Shown here: positions 50,001 to 64,000 of the stretch, in pieces | Numbering within the stretch: position 1 is the first letter of the stretch | Layout: each line of letters starts with the position of its first letter | NCBI GenBank assembly: GCA_949775045.1 | Contig: OX459095.1 | Span: 35,764,768-35,828,767 of the forward strand | Direction of reading: 5' to 3' | DNA from: Metridium senile | Taxonomy: Eukaryota > Cnidaria > Anthozoa > Actiniaria > Metridiidae | DNA: 64,000 nucleotides | Program-made: the position numbers and the translations under genes | The notes under the pieces: model-generated | What the model saw: only the letters and a program-made list of their open reading frames with translations | Told to the model about the DNA's origin: nothing | Databases searched by the model: none

Positions 50001-51569
50001 AATGACATGTCCTAGCTGACACCTTTGCTCTACATGTGTGGACCTTTGTCTGTGTGGACTTTTGTCCACCATTATTATCACTATCCTCATATTTATTGCT
50101 GCCTACCTTCTAAATTATTATAAAAATGACATGTCCTAGCTGACACTTTGGCTCTACATGTGTTGACCTTTGCCCACCATTATCACTATCCTCATATTTT
50201 ATTGCTGCCTACCTTCTAAATTATTATAAAAATGACATGTCCTAGCTGACACTTTGGCTCTACATGTGTTGACCTTTGCCCACCATTATCACTATTCTCA
50301 TATTTTATTGCTGCCTACCTTCTAAATTATTATATAAATGACATGTCCTAGCTGACACCTTTGCTCTACATGTGTGGACCTTTGTCTGTGTGGACTTTTG
50401 TCCACCATTATTATCACTATCCTCATATTTATTGCTGCCTACCTTCTAAATTATTATAAAAATGACATGTCCTAGCTGACACTTTGGCTCTACATGTGTT
50501 GACCTTTGCCCACCATTATCACTATCCTCATATTTATTGCTGCCTACCTTCTAAATTATTATAAAAATGACATGTTCTAGCTGACACCTTTGCTCTACAT
50601 GTGTTGACCTTTGCCCACCATTATCACTATCCTCATATTTATTGCTGCCTACCTTCTAAATTATTATAAAAATGACATGTTCTAGCTGACACCTTTGCTC
50701 TACATGTGTTGACCTTTGCCCACCATTATCACTATCCTCATATTTTATTGCTGCCTACCTTCTAAATTCTTATAGAAAATGACATGTCCTAGCTGACACC
50801 TTTGCTCTACATGTGTGGACCTTTGTCTGTGTGGACTTTTGTCCACCATTATTATCACTATCCTCATATTTATTGCTGCCTACCTTCTAAATTATTATAA
50901 AAATGACATGTCCTAGCTGACACCTTTGCTCTACATGTGTTGACCTTTGTCTGTGTGGACTTTTGCCCACCATTATTATCACTATCCTCATATTTATTGC
51001 TGCCTACCTTCTAAATTATTATAAAAATGACATGTCCTAGCTGACACTTTGGCTCTACATGTGTTGACCTTTGCCCACCATTATCACTATCCTCATATTT
51101 ATTGCTGCCTACCTTCTAAATTATTATAAAAATGACATGTTCTAGCTGACACCTTTGCTCTACATGTGTTGACCTTTGTCTGTGTGGACTTTTGCCCACC
51201 ATTATTATCACTATCCTCATATTTATTGCTGCCTACCTTCTAAATTATTATAAAAATGACATGTCCTAGCTGACACTTTGGCTCTACATGTGTTGACCTT
51301 TGCCCACCATTATCACTATCCTCATATTTATTGCTGCCTACCTTCTAAATTATTATAAAAATGACATGTCCCAGATGACACTTTGGCTCTACATGTGTTG
51401 ACCTTTGCCCACCATTATCACTATCCTCATATTTTATTGCTGCCTACCTTCTAAATTCTTATAGAAAATGACATGTCCTAGCTGACACCTTTGCTCTACA
51501 TGTGTGGACCTTTGTCTGTGTGGACTTTTGTCCACCATTATTATCACTATCCTCATATTTATTGCTGCC

Positions 51570-54500
51570 TACCTTCTAAATTATTATAAAAATGACATGT
51601 CCTAGCTGACACTTTGGCTCTACATGTGTTGACCTTTGCCCACCATTATCACTATCCTCATATTTATTGCTGCCTACCTTCTAAATTATTATAAAAATGA
51701 CATGTTCTAGCTGACACCTTTGCTCTACATGTGTTGACCTTTGTCTGTGTGGACTTTTGCCCACCATTATTATCACTATCCTCATATTTATTGCTGCCTA
51801 CCTTCTAAATTATTATAAAAATGACATGTCCCAGATGACACTTTGGCTCTACATGTGTTGACCTTTGCCCACCATTATCACTATCCTCATATTTTATTGC
51901 TGCCTACCTTCTAAATTCTTATAGAAAATGACATGTCCTAGCTGACACCTTTGCTCTACATGTGTGGACCTTTGTCTGTGTGGACTTTTGTCCACCATTA
52001 TTATCACTATCCTCATATTTATTGCTGCCTACCTTCTAAATTATTATAAAAATGACATGTCCTAGCTGACACTTTGGCTCTACATGTGTTGACCTTTGCC
52101 CACCATTATCACTATCCTCATATTTATTGCTGCCTACCTTCTAAATTATTATAAAAATGACATGTTCTAGCTGACACCTTTGCTCTACATGTGTTGACCT
52201 TTGCCCACCATTATCACTATCCTCATATTTTATTGCTGCCTACCTTCTAAATTCTTATAGAAAATGACATGTCCTAGCTGACACTTTGGCTCTACATGTG
52301 TTGACCTTTGCCCACCATTATCACTATCCTCATATTTTATTGCTGCCTACCTTCTAAATTATTATAAAAATGACATGTCCTAGCTGACACTTTGGCTCTA
52401 CATGTGTTGACCTTTGCCCACCATTATCACTATTCTCATATTTTATTGCTGCCTACCTTCTAAATTATTATATAAATGACATGTCCTAGCTGACACCTTT
52501 GCTCTACATGTGTGGACCTTTGTCTGTGTGGACTTTTGTCCACCATTATTATCACTATCCTCATATTTATTGCTGCCTACCTTCTAAATTATTATAAAAA
52601 TGACATGTTCTAGCTGACACCTTTGCTCTACATGTGTTGACCTTTGCCCACCATTATCACTATCCTCATATTTTATTGCTGCCTACCTTCTAAATTCTTA
52701 TAGAAAATGACATGTCCTAGCTGACACCTTTGCTCTACATGTATGGACCTTTGTCTGTGTGGACTTTTGTCCACCATATCACTATCCTCATATTTTATTG
52801 CTGCCTACCTTCTAAATTATTATAAAAATGACATGTCCTAGCTGACACTTTGGCTCTACATGTGTTGAGCTTTGCCCACCATGATCACTATTCTCATATT
52901 TTATTGCTGCCTACCTTCTAAATTATTATAAAAATGACATGTCCTAGCTGACACCTTTGCTCTACATGTGTTGACCTTTGTCTGTGTGGACTTTTGTCCA
53001 CCATTAATATCACTATCCTCATATTTTATTGCTGCCTACCTTCTAAATTATTATAAAAATGACATGTCCTAGCTGACACCTTTGCTCTACATGTGTTGAC
53101 CTTTGTCTGTGTTGACTTTTGCCCACCATTATTATCACTATCCTCATATTTATTGCTGCCTACCTTCTAAATTATTATAAAAATGACATGTCCTAGCTGA
53201 CACTTTGGCTCTACATGTGTTGACCTTTGCCCACCATTATCACTATCCTCATATTTATTGCTGCCTACCTTCTAAATTATTATAAAAATGACATGTCCTA
53301 GCTGACACTTTGGCTCTACATGTGTTGACCTTTGCCCACCATTATCACTATCCTCATATTTTATTGCTGCCTACCTTCTAAATTATTATAAAAATGACAT
53401 GTCCTAGCTGACACTTTGGCTCTACATGTGTTGACCTTTGCCCACCATTATCACTATTCTCATATTTTATTGCTGCCTACCTTCTAAATTATTATATAAA
53501 TGACATGTCCTAGCTCACACCTTTGCTCTACATGTATGGACCTTTGTCTGTGTGGACTTTTGTCCACCATTATTATCACTATCCTCATATTTTATTGCTG
53601 CCTACCTTCTAAATTATTATAAAAATGACATGTCCCAGATGACACTTTGGCTCTACATGTGTTGACCTTTGCCCACCATTATCACTATCCTCATATTTTA
53701 TTGCTGCCTACCTTCTAAATTATTATAAAAATGACATGTCCTAGCTGACACTTTGGCTCTACATGTGTTGAGCTTTGCCCACCATTATCACTATTCTCAT
53801 ATTTTATTGCTGCCTACCTTCTAAATTATTATAAAAATGACATGTCCTAGCTGACACCTTTGCTCTACATGTGTTGACCTTTGTCTGTGTGGACTTTTGT
53901 CCACCATTAATATCACTATCCTCATATTTTATTGCTGCCTACCTTCTAAATTATTATAAAAATGACATGTCCTAGCTGACACCTTTGCTCTACATGTGTT
54001 GACCTTTGTCTGTGTGGACTTTTGCCCACCATTATTATCACTATCCTCATATTTATTGCTGCCTACCTTCTAAATTATTATAAAAATGACATGTCCTAGC
54101 TGACACTTTGGCTCTACATGTGTTGACCTTTGCCCACCATTATCACTATCCTCATATTTATTGCTGCCTACCTTCTAAATTATTATAAAAATGACATGTC
54201 CTAGCTGACACTTTGGCTCTACATGTGTTGACCTTTGCCCACCATTATCACTATCCTCATATTTTATTGCTGCCTACCTTCTAAATTCTTATAGAAAATG
54301 ACATGTCCTAGCTGACACCTTTGCTCTACATGTGTGGACCTTTGTCTGTGTTGACTTTTGTCCACCATTATTATCACTATCCTCATATTTATTGCTGCCT
54401 ACCTTCTAAATTATTATAAAAATGACATGTCCTAGCTGACACTTTGGCTCTACATGTGTTGACCTTTGCCCACCATTATCACTATCCTCATATTTATTGC

Positions 54501-57500
54501 TGCCTACCTTCTAAATTATTATAAAAATGACATGTTCTAGCTGACACCTTTGCTCTACATGTGTTGACCTTTGCCCACCATTATCACTATCCTCATATTT
54601 ATTGCTGCCTACCTTCTAAATTATTATAAAAATGACATGTTCTAGCTGACACCTTTGCTCTACATGTGTTGACCTTTGCCCACCATTATCACTATCCTCA
54701 TATTTTATTGCTGCCTACCTTCTAAATTCTTATAGAAAATGACATGTCCTAGCTGACACCTTTGCTCTACATGTATGGACCTTTGTCTGTGTGGACTTTT
54801 GTCCACCATATCACTATCCTCATATTTTATTGCTGCCTACCTTCTAAATTATTATAAAAATGACATGTCCTAGCTGACACTTTGGCTCTACATGTGTTGA
54901 GCTTTGCCCACCATTATCACTATTCTCATATTTTATTGCTGCCTACCTTCTAAATTATTATAAAAATGACATGTCCTAGCTGACACCTTTGCTCTACATG
55001 TGTTGACCTTTGTCTGTGTGGACTTTTGCCCACCATTATTATCACTATCCTCATATTTATTGCTGCCTACCTTCTAAATTATTATAAAAATGACATGTCC
55101 TAGCTGACACTTTGGCTCTACATGTGTTGACCTTTGCCCACCATTATCACTATCCTCATATTTATTGCTGCCTACCTTCTAAATTATTATAAAAATGACA
55201 TGTCCTAGCTGACACTTTGGCTCTACATGTGTTGACCTTTGCCCACCATTATCACTATCCTCATATTTTATTGCTGCCTACCTTCTAAATTATTATAAAA
55301 ATGACATGTCCTAGCTGACACTTTGGCTCTACATGTGTTGACCTTTGCCCACCATTATCACTATTCTCATATTTTATTGCTGCCTACCTTCTAAATTATT
55401 ATATAAATGACATGTCCTAGCTGACACCTTTGCTCTACATGTATGGACCTTTGTCTGTGTGGACTTTTGTCCACCATTGTTATCACTATCCTCATATTTT
55501 ATTGCTGCCTACCTTCTAAATTATTATAAAAATGACATGTCCTAGCTGACACTTTGGCTCTACATGTGTTGACCTTTGTCTGTGTGGACTTTTGTCCACC
55601 ATTGTTATCACTATCCTCATATTTTATTGCTGCCTACCTTCTAAATTATTATAAAAATGACATGTCCTAGCTGACACCTTTGCTCTACATGTATGGACCT
55701 TTGTCTGTGTGGACTTTTGTCCACCATTAATATCACTATCCTCATATTTTATTGCTGCCTACCTTCTAAATTATTATAAAAATGACATGTCCTAGCTGAC
55801 ACCTTTGCTCTACATGTGTTGACCTTTGTCTGTGTGGACTTTTGCCCACCATTATTATCACTATCCTCATATTTATTGCTGCCTACCTTCTAAATTATTA
55901 TAAAAATGACATGTCCTAGCTGACACTTTGGCTCTACATGTGTTGACCTTTGCCCACCATTATCACTATCCTCATATTTATTGCTGCCTACCTTCTAAAT
56001 TATTATAAAAATGACATGTTCTAGCTGACACCTTTGCTCTACATGTGTTGACCTTTGCCCACCATTATCACTATCCTCATATTTTATTGCTGCCTACCTT
56101 CTAAATTATTATAAAAATGACATGTCCTAGCTGACACCTTTGCTCTACATGTATGGACCTTTGTCTGTGTGGACTTTTGTCCACCATTATTATCACTATC
56201 CTCATATTTTATTGCTGCCTACCTTCTAAATTATTATAAAAATGACATGTCCTAGCTGACACTTTGGCTCTACATGTGTTGAGCTTTGCCCACCATTATC
56301 ACTATTCTCATATTTTATTGCTGCCTACCTTCTAAATTATTATAAAAATGACATGTCCTAGCTGACATCTTTGCTCTACATGTGTTGACCTTTGTCTGTG
56401 TGGACTTTTGTCCACCATTAATATCACTATCCTCATATTTTATTGCTGCCTACCTTCTAAATTATTATAAAAATGACATGTCCTAGCTGACACCTTTGCT
56501 CTACATGTGTTGACCTTTGTCTGTGTGGACTTTTGCCCACCATTATTATCACTATCCTCATATTTATTGCTGCCTACCTTCTAAATTATTATAAAAATGA
56601 CATGTCCTAGCTGACACTTTGGCTCTACATGTGTTGACCTTTGCCCACCATTATCACTATCCTCATATTTATTGCTGCCTACCTTCTAAATTATTATAAA
56701 AATGACATGTTCTAGCTGACACCTTTGCTCTACATGTGTTGACCTTTGCCCACCATTATCACTATCCTCATATTTATTGCTGCCTACCTTCTAAATTATT
56801 ATAAAAATGACATGTTCTAGCTGACACCTTTGCTCTACATGTGTTGACCTTTGCCCACCATTATCACTATCCTCATATTTTATTGCTGCCTACCTTCTAA
56901 ATTCTTATAGAAAATGACATGTCCTAGCTGACACCTTTGCTCTACATGTATGGACCTTTGTCTGTGTGGACTTTTGTCCACCATATCACTATCCTCATAT
57001 TTTATTGCTGCCTACCTTCTAAATTATTATAAAAATGACATGTCCTAGCTGACACTTTGGCTCTACATGTGTTGAGCTTTGCCCACCATGATCACTATTC
57101 TCATATTTTATTGCTGCCTACCTTCTAAATTATTATAAAAATGACATGTCCTAGCTGACACCTTTGCTCTACATGTGTTGACCTTTGTCTGTGTGGACTT
57201 TTGTCCACCATTAATATCACTATCCTCATATTTTATTGCTGCCTACCTTCTAAATTATTATAAAAATGACATGTCCTAGCTGACACCTTTGCTCTACATG
57301 TGTTGACCTTTGTCTGTGTTGACTTTTGCCCACCATTATTATCACTATCCTCATATTTATTGCTGCCTACCTTCTAAATTATTATAAAAATGACATGTCC
57401 TAGCTGACACTTTGGCTCTACATGTGTTGACCTTTGCCCACCATTATCACTATCCTCATATTTATTGCTGCCTACCTTCTAAATTATTATAAAAATGACA

Positions 57501-60500
57501 TGTCCTAGCTGACACTTTGGCTCTACATGTGTTGACCTTTGCCCACCATTATCACTATCCTCATATTTTATTGCTGCCTACCTTCTAAATTATTATAAAA
57601 ATGACATGTCCTAGCTGACACTTTGGCTCTACATGTGTTGACCTTTGCCCACCATTATCACTATTCTCATATTTTATTGCTGCCTACCTTCTAAATTATT
57701 ATATAAATGACATGTCCTAGCTCACACCTTTGCTCTACATGTATGGACCTTTGTCTGTGTGGACTTTTGTCCACCATTATTATCACTATCCTCATATTTT
57801 ATTGCTGCCTACCTTCTAAATTATTATAAAAATGACATGTCCCAGATGACACTTTGGCTCTACATGTGTTGACCTTTGCCCACCATTATCACTATCCTCA
57901 TATTTTATTGCTGCCTACCTTCTAAATTATTATAAAAATGACATGTCCTAGCTGACACTTTGGCTCTACATGTGTTGAGCTTTGCCCACCATTATCACTA
58001 TTCTCATATTTTATTGCTGCCTACCTTCTAAATTATTATAAAAATGACATGTCCTAGCTGACACCTTTGCTCTACATGTGTTGACCTTTGTCTGTGTGGA
58101 CTTTTGTCCACCATTAATATCACTATCCTCATATTTTATTGCTGCCTACCTTCTAAATTATTATAAAAATGACATGTCCTAGCTGACACCTTTGCTCTAC
58201 ATGTGTTGACCTTTGTCTGTGTGGACTTTTGCCCACCATTATTATCACTATCCTCATATTTATTGCTGCCTACCTTCTAAATTATTATAAAAATGACATG
58301 TCCTAGCTGACACTTTGGCTCTACATGTGTTGACCTTTGCCCACCATTATCACTATCCTCATATTTATTGCTGCCTACCTTCTAAATTATTATAAAAATG
58401 ACATGTCCTAGCTGACACTTTGGCTCTACATGTGTTGACCTTTGCCCACCATTATCACTATCCTCATATTTTATTGCTGCCTACCTTCTAAATTCTTATA
58501 GAAAATGACATGTCCTAGCTGACACCTTTGCTCTACATGTGTGGACCTTTGTCTGTGTTGACTTTTGTCCACCATTATTATCACTATCCTCATATTTATT
58601 GCTGCCTACCTTCTAAATTATTATAAAAATGACATGTCCTAGCTGACACTTTGGCTCTACATGTGTTGACCTTTGCCCACCATTATCACTATCCTCATAT
58701 TTATTGCTGCCTACCTTCTAAATTATTATAAAAATGACATGTTCTAGCTGACACCTTTGCTCTACATGTGTTGACCTTTGCCCACCATTATCACTATCCT
58801 CATATTTATTGCTGCCTACCTTCTAAATTATTATAAAAATGACATGTTCTAGCTGACACCTTTGCTCTACATGTGTTGACCTTTGCCCACCATTATCACT
58901 ATCCTCATATTTTATTGCTGCCTACCTTCTAAATTCTTATAGAAAATGACATGTCCTAGCTGACACCTTTGCTCTACATGTATGGACCTTTGTCTGTGTG
59001 GACTTTTGTCCACCATATCACTATCCTCATATTTTATTGCTGCCTACCTTCTAAATTATTATAAAAATGACATGTCCTAGCTGACACTTTGGCTCTACAT
59101 GTGTTGAGCTTTGCCCACCATTATCACTATTCTCATATTTTATTGCTGCCTACCTTCTAAATTATTATAAAAATGACATGTCCTAGCTGACACCTTTGCT
59201 CTACATGTGTTGACCTTTGTCTGTGTGGACTTTTGCCCACCATTATTATCACTATCCTCATATTTATTGCTGCCTACCTTCTAAATTATTATAAAAATGA
59301 CATGTCCTAGCTGACACTTTGGCTCTACATGTGTTGACCTTTGCCCACCATTATCACTATCCTCATATTTATTGCTGCCTACCTTCTAAATTATTATAAA
59401 AATGACATGTCCTAGCTGACACTTTGGCTCTACATGTGTTGACCTTTGCCCACCATTATCACTATCCTCATATTTTATTGCTGCCTACCTTCTAAATTAT
59501 TATAAAAATGACATGTCCTAGCTGACACTTTGGCTCTACATGTGTTGACCTTTGCCCACCATTATCACTATTCTCATATTTTATTGCTGCCTACCTTCTA
59601 AATTATTATATAAATGACATGTCCTAGCTGACACCTTTGCTCTACATGTATGGACCTTTGTCTGTGTGGACTTTTGTCCACCATTGTTATCACTATCCTC
59701 ATATTTTATTGCTGCCTACCTTCTAAATTATTATAAAAATGACATGTCCTAGCTGACACTTTGGCTCTACATGTGTTGACCTTTGTCTGTGTGGACTTTT
59801 GTCCACCATTGTTATCACTATCCTCATATTTTATTGCTGCCTACCTTCTAAATTATTATAAAAATGACATGTCCTAGCTGACACCTTTGCTCTACATGTA
59901 TGGACCTTTGTCTGTGTGGACTTTTGTCCACCATTAATATCACTATCCTCATATTTTATTGCTGCCTACCTTCTAAATTATTATAAAAATGACATGTCCT
60001 AGCTGACACCTTTGCTCTACATGTGTTGACCTTTGTCTGTGTGGACTTTTGCCCACCATTATTATCACTATCCTCATATTTATTGCTGCCTACCTTCTAA
60101 ATTATTATAAAAATGACATGTCCTAGCTGACACTTTGGCTCTACATGTGTTGACCTTTGCCCACCATTATCACTATCCTCATATTTATTGCTGCCTACCT
60201 TCTAAATTATTATAAAAATGACATGTTCTAGCTGACACCTTTGCTCTACATGTGTTGACCTTTGCCCACCATTATCACTATCCTCATATTTTATTGCTGC
60301 CTACCTTCTAAATTATTATAAAAATGACATGTCCTAGCTGACACCTTTGCTCTACATGTATGGACCTTTGTCTGTGTGGACTTTTGTCCACCATTATTAT
60401 CACTATCCTCATATTTTATTGCTGCCTACCTTCTAAATTATTATAAAAATGACATGTCCTAGCTGACACTTTGGCTCTACATGTGTTGAGCTTTGCCCAC

Positions 60501-61505
60501 CATTATCACTATTCTCATATTTTATTGCTGCCTACCTTCTAAATTATTATAAAAATGACATGTCCTAGCTGACATCTTTGCTCTACATGTGTTGACCTTT
60601 GTCTGTGTGGACTTTTGTCCACCATTAATATCACTATCCTCATATTTTATTGCTGCCTACCTTCTAAATTATTATAAAAATGACATGTCCTAGCTGACAC
60701 CTTTGCTCTACATGTGTTGACCTTTGTCTGTGTGGACTTTTGCCCACCATTATTATCACTATCCTCATATTTATTGCTGCCTACCTTCTAAATTATTATA
60801 AAAATGACATGTCCTAGCTGACACTTTGGCTCTACATGTGTTGACCTTTGCCCACCATTATCACTATCCTCATATTTATTGCTGCCTACCTTCTAAATTA
60901 TTATAAAAATGACATGTTCTAGCTGACACCTTTGCTCTACATGTGTTGACCTTTGTCTGTGTGGACTTTTGCCCACCATTATTATCACTATCCTCATATT
61001 TATTGCTGCCTACCTTCTAAATTATTATAAAAATGACATGTCCCAGATGACACTTTGGCTCTACATGTGTTGACCTTTGCTCACCATTATCACTATCCTC
61101 ATATTTTATTGCTGCCTACCTTCTAAATTCTTATAGAAAATGACATGTCCTAGCTGACACCTTTGCTCTACATGTGTGGACCTTTGTCTGTGTGGACTTT
61201 TGTCCACCATTATTATCACTATCCTCATATTTATTGCTGCCTACCTTCTAAATTATTATAAAAATGACATGTCCTAGCTGACACTTTGGCTCTACATGTG
61301 TTGACCTTTGCCCACCATTATCACTATCCTCATATTTATTGCTGCCTACCTTCTAAATTATTATAAAAATGACATGTTCTAGCTGACACCTTTGCTCTAC
61401 ATGTGTTGACCTTTGCCCACCATTATCACTATCCTCATATTTTATTGCTGCCTACCTTCTAAATTCTTATAGAAAATGACATGTCCTAGCTGACACCTTT
61501 GCTCT
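51570..61505. repeat. Block duplicated from 29,060-38,995 (copy B)
   Basis: Second copy of the roughly 9.9 kb block at an offset of exactly 22,510 bp, again containing two 4,207-bp higher-order units (52881 to 57088; 53633 to 57840; 56366 to 60573). Confidence 0.82.
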
Positions 61506-64000
61506 ACATGTATGGACCTTTGTCTGTGTGGACTTTTGTCCACCATATCACTATCCTCATATTTTATTGCTGCCTACCTTCTAAATTATTATAAAAATGA
61601 CATGTCCTAGCTGACACTTTGGCTCTACATGTGTTGAGCTTTGCCCACCATTATCACTATTCTCATATTTTATTGCTGCCTACCTTCTAAATTATTATAA
61701 AAATGACATGTCCTAGCTGACACCTTTGCTCTACATGTGTTGACCTTTGTCTGTGTGGACTTTTGCCCACCATTATTATCACTATCCTCATATTTATTGC
61801 TGCCTACCTTCTAAATTATTATAAAAATGACATGTCCTAGCTGACACTTTGGCTCTACATGTGTTGACCTTTGCCCACCATTATCACTATCCTCATATTT
61901 ATTGCTGCCTACCTTCTAAATTATTATAAAAATGACATGTCCTAGCTGACACTTTGGCTCTACATGTGTTGACCTTTGCCCACCATTATCACTATCCTCA
62001 TATTTTATTGCTGCCTACCTTCTAAATTATTATAAAAATGACATGTCCTAGCTGACACTTTGGCTCTACATGTGTTGACCTTTGCCCACCATTATCACTA
62101 TTCTCATATTTTATTGCTGCCTACCTTCTAAATTATTATATAAATGACATGTCCTAGCTGACACCTTTGCTCTACATGTATGGACCTTTGTCTGTGTGGA
62201 CTTTTGTCCACCATTGTTATCACTATCCTCATATTTTATTGCTGCCTACCTTCTAAATTATTATAAAAATGACATGTCCTAGCTGACACTTTGGCTCTAC
62301 ATGTGTTGACCTTTGTCTGTGTGGACTTTTGTCCACCATTGTTATCACTATCCTCATATTTTATTGCTGCCTACCTTCTAAATTATTATAAAAATGACAT
62401 GTCCTAGCTGACACCTTTGCTCTACATGTATGGACCTTTGTCTGTGTGGACTTTTGTCCACCATTAATATCACTATCCTCATATTTTATTGCTGCCTACC
62501 TTCTAAATTATTATAAAAATGACATGTCCTAGCTGACACCTTTGCTCTACATGTGTTGACCTTTGTCTGTGTGGACTTTTGCCCACCATTATTATCACTA
62601 TCCTCATATTTATTGCTGCCTACCTTCTAAATTATTATAAAAATGACATGTCCTAGCTGACACTTTGGCTCTACATGTGTTGACCTTTGCCCACCATTAT
62701 CACTATCCTCATATTTATTGCTGCCTACCTTCTAAATTATTATAAAAATGACATGTTCTAGCTGACACCTTTGCTCTACATGTGTTGACCTTTGCCCACC
62801 ATTATCACTATCCTCATATTTTATTGCTGCCTACCTTCTAAATTATTATAAAAATGACATGTCCTAGCTGACACCTTTGCTCTACATGTATGGACCTTTG
62901 TCTGTGTGGACTTTTGTCCACCATTATTATCACTATCCTCATATTTTATTGCTGCCTACCTTCTAAATTATTATAAAAATGACATGTCCTAGCTGACACT
63001 TTGGCTCTACATGTGTTGAGCTTTGCCCACCATTATCACTATTCTCATATTTTATTGCTGCCTACCTTCTAAATTATTATAAAAATGACATGTCCTAGCT
63101 GACATCTTTGCTCTACATGTGTTGACCTTTGTCTGTGTGGACTTTTGTCCACCATTAATATCACTATCCTCATATTTTATTGCTGCCTACCTTCTAAATT
63201 ATTATAAAAATGACATGTCCTAGCTGACACCTTTGCTCTACATGTGTTGACCTTTGTCTGTGTGGACTTTTGCCCACCATTATTATCACTATCCTCATAT
63301 TTATTGCTGCCTACCTTCTAAATTATTATAAAAATGACATGTCCTAGCTGACACTTTGGCTCTACATGTGTTGACCTTTGCCCACCATTATCACTATCCT
63401 CATATTTATTGCTGCCTACCTTCTAAATTATTATAAAAATGACATGTTCTAGCTGACACCTTTGCTCTACATGTGTTGACCTTTGTCTGTGTGGACTTTT
63501 GCCCACCATTATTATCACTATCCTCATATTTATTGCTGCCTACCTTCTAAATTATTATAAAAATGACATGTCCCAGATGACACTTTGGCTCTACATGTGT
63601 TGACCTTTGCCCACCATTATCACTATCCTCATATTTTATTGCTGCCTACCTTCTAAATTCTTATAGAAAATGACATGTCCTAGCTGACACCTTTGCTCTA
63701 CATGTGTGGACCTTTGTCTGTGTGGACTTTTGTCCACCATTATTATCACTATCCTCATATTTATTGCTGCCTACCTTCTAAATTATTATAAAAATGACAT
63801 GTCCTAGCTGACACTTTGGCTCTACATGTGTTGACCTTTGCCCACCATTATCACTATCCTCATATTTATTGCTGCCTACCTTCTAAATTATTATAAAAAT
63901 GACATGTTCTAGCTGACACCTTTGCTCTACATGTGTTGACCTTTGCCCACCATTATCACTATCCTCATATTTTATTGCTGCCTACCTTCTAAATTCTTAT

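Larger units (their letters stand above)
18440..64000. repeat. Satellite DNA array, about 400 monomers
   Basis: From 18,440 to the window edge every base belongs to head-to-tail copies of one monomer (start chosen at cttctaaatt). Measured spacings include 105 (18890 to 18995), 106 (18995 to 19101), 125 (19101 to 19226) and 124 bp (19457 to 19581). Short monomers contain tgttgacctttgcccaccattatcac. Long ones insert a second tctgtgtggacttttg and usually an extra att. Variants include attcttatagaaaa for attattataaaaa, ttatataaatgac, tgttgagctttg, tcccagatgac and gttctagctg. Monomers are about 60 percent AT or more and carry stops in the frames I checked, so they do not code. The array is unbroken by any other element and runs off the right end, so its true length is unknown. 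Confidence 0.97.

Noticed and set aside
18440..64000. Resemblance to a CRISPR-type repeat array
   Set aside because: There are no unique spacers: the whole monomer repeats, and the context is a eukaryotic genome with spliced genes and LINEs.
18440..64000. A giant tandem-repeat protein encoded by the array
   Set aside because: The minus frame that is open in the edge monomer has a TAG in consensus short monomers and a TAA in long ones, the 106 and 125 bp lengths break the frame, and no open frame of 60 codons or more appears in the array.

Overview
The window is eukaryotic, AT-rich and poor in genes. Decayed transposable elements of several classes, canonical GT splice donors at the ends of open stretches, and a very long satellite array all point to an animal nuclear genome. 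The decayed proteins resemble repeat families I associate with cnidarians, anthozoans in particular. That is recognition from memory, not a search, so the taxon is tentative. I see no rRNA, tRNA, CRISPR array, operon or complete host gene.

Positions 1-18,440 form a transposon graveyard. In order they hold: a LINE reverse-transcriptase tail (500-893, minus); a possible exon with a splice donor (2221-2539, minus); a roughly 2 kb multi-frame pseudogene of a repeated, unnamed protein family (2867-4874, minus); a small foldback element (4957-5074); an exon resembling the core-binding region of Crypton-type tyrosine recombinases (5438-5793, minus); a 51-bp minisatellite inside an open frame (8071-8270); a piggyBac transposase relic (9035-9843, minus) abutting a BEL/Pao gag relic (9822-11010, minus); a 5'-truncated CR1/L2-like LINE (11040-12047, minus) and a second copy of its 3' tail (about 12550); a 1.2 kb DNA transposon with about 75-80 bp inverted ends and a perfect 10-bp target-site duplication (13180-14391); a possible small gene whose start is interrupted by a 17-bp duplication (14461-14819, minus); and a 0.96 kb long inverted repeat (15813-16772).

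From about 18,440 to the right edge the window is one uninterrupted satellite array of more than 45 kb, about 400 monomers in a single orientation. There are short (105/106 bp) and long (about 119-126 bp) monomers. The long form carries a 16-bp internal duplication that makes a small hairpin. Shared rare variants show higher-order structure: a 2.38/2.49 kb repeat near the left edge, a 4,207-bp repeat present twice in tandem, and a block of about 9.9 kb repeated 22,510 bp away.

The most interesting observation is at the left edge of the array. The outermost monomer reads on the minus strand as an open frame that continues past the array into coding-like unique flank, whereas array monomers carry a 1-base deletion and stops in that frame. 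This suggests the satellite grew out of part of a gene or transposon exon.
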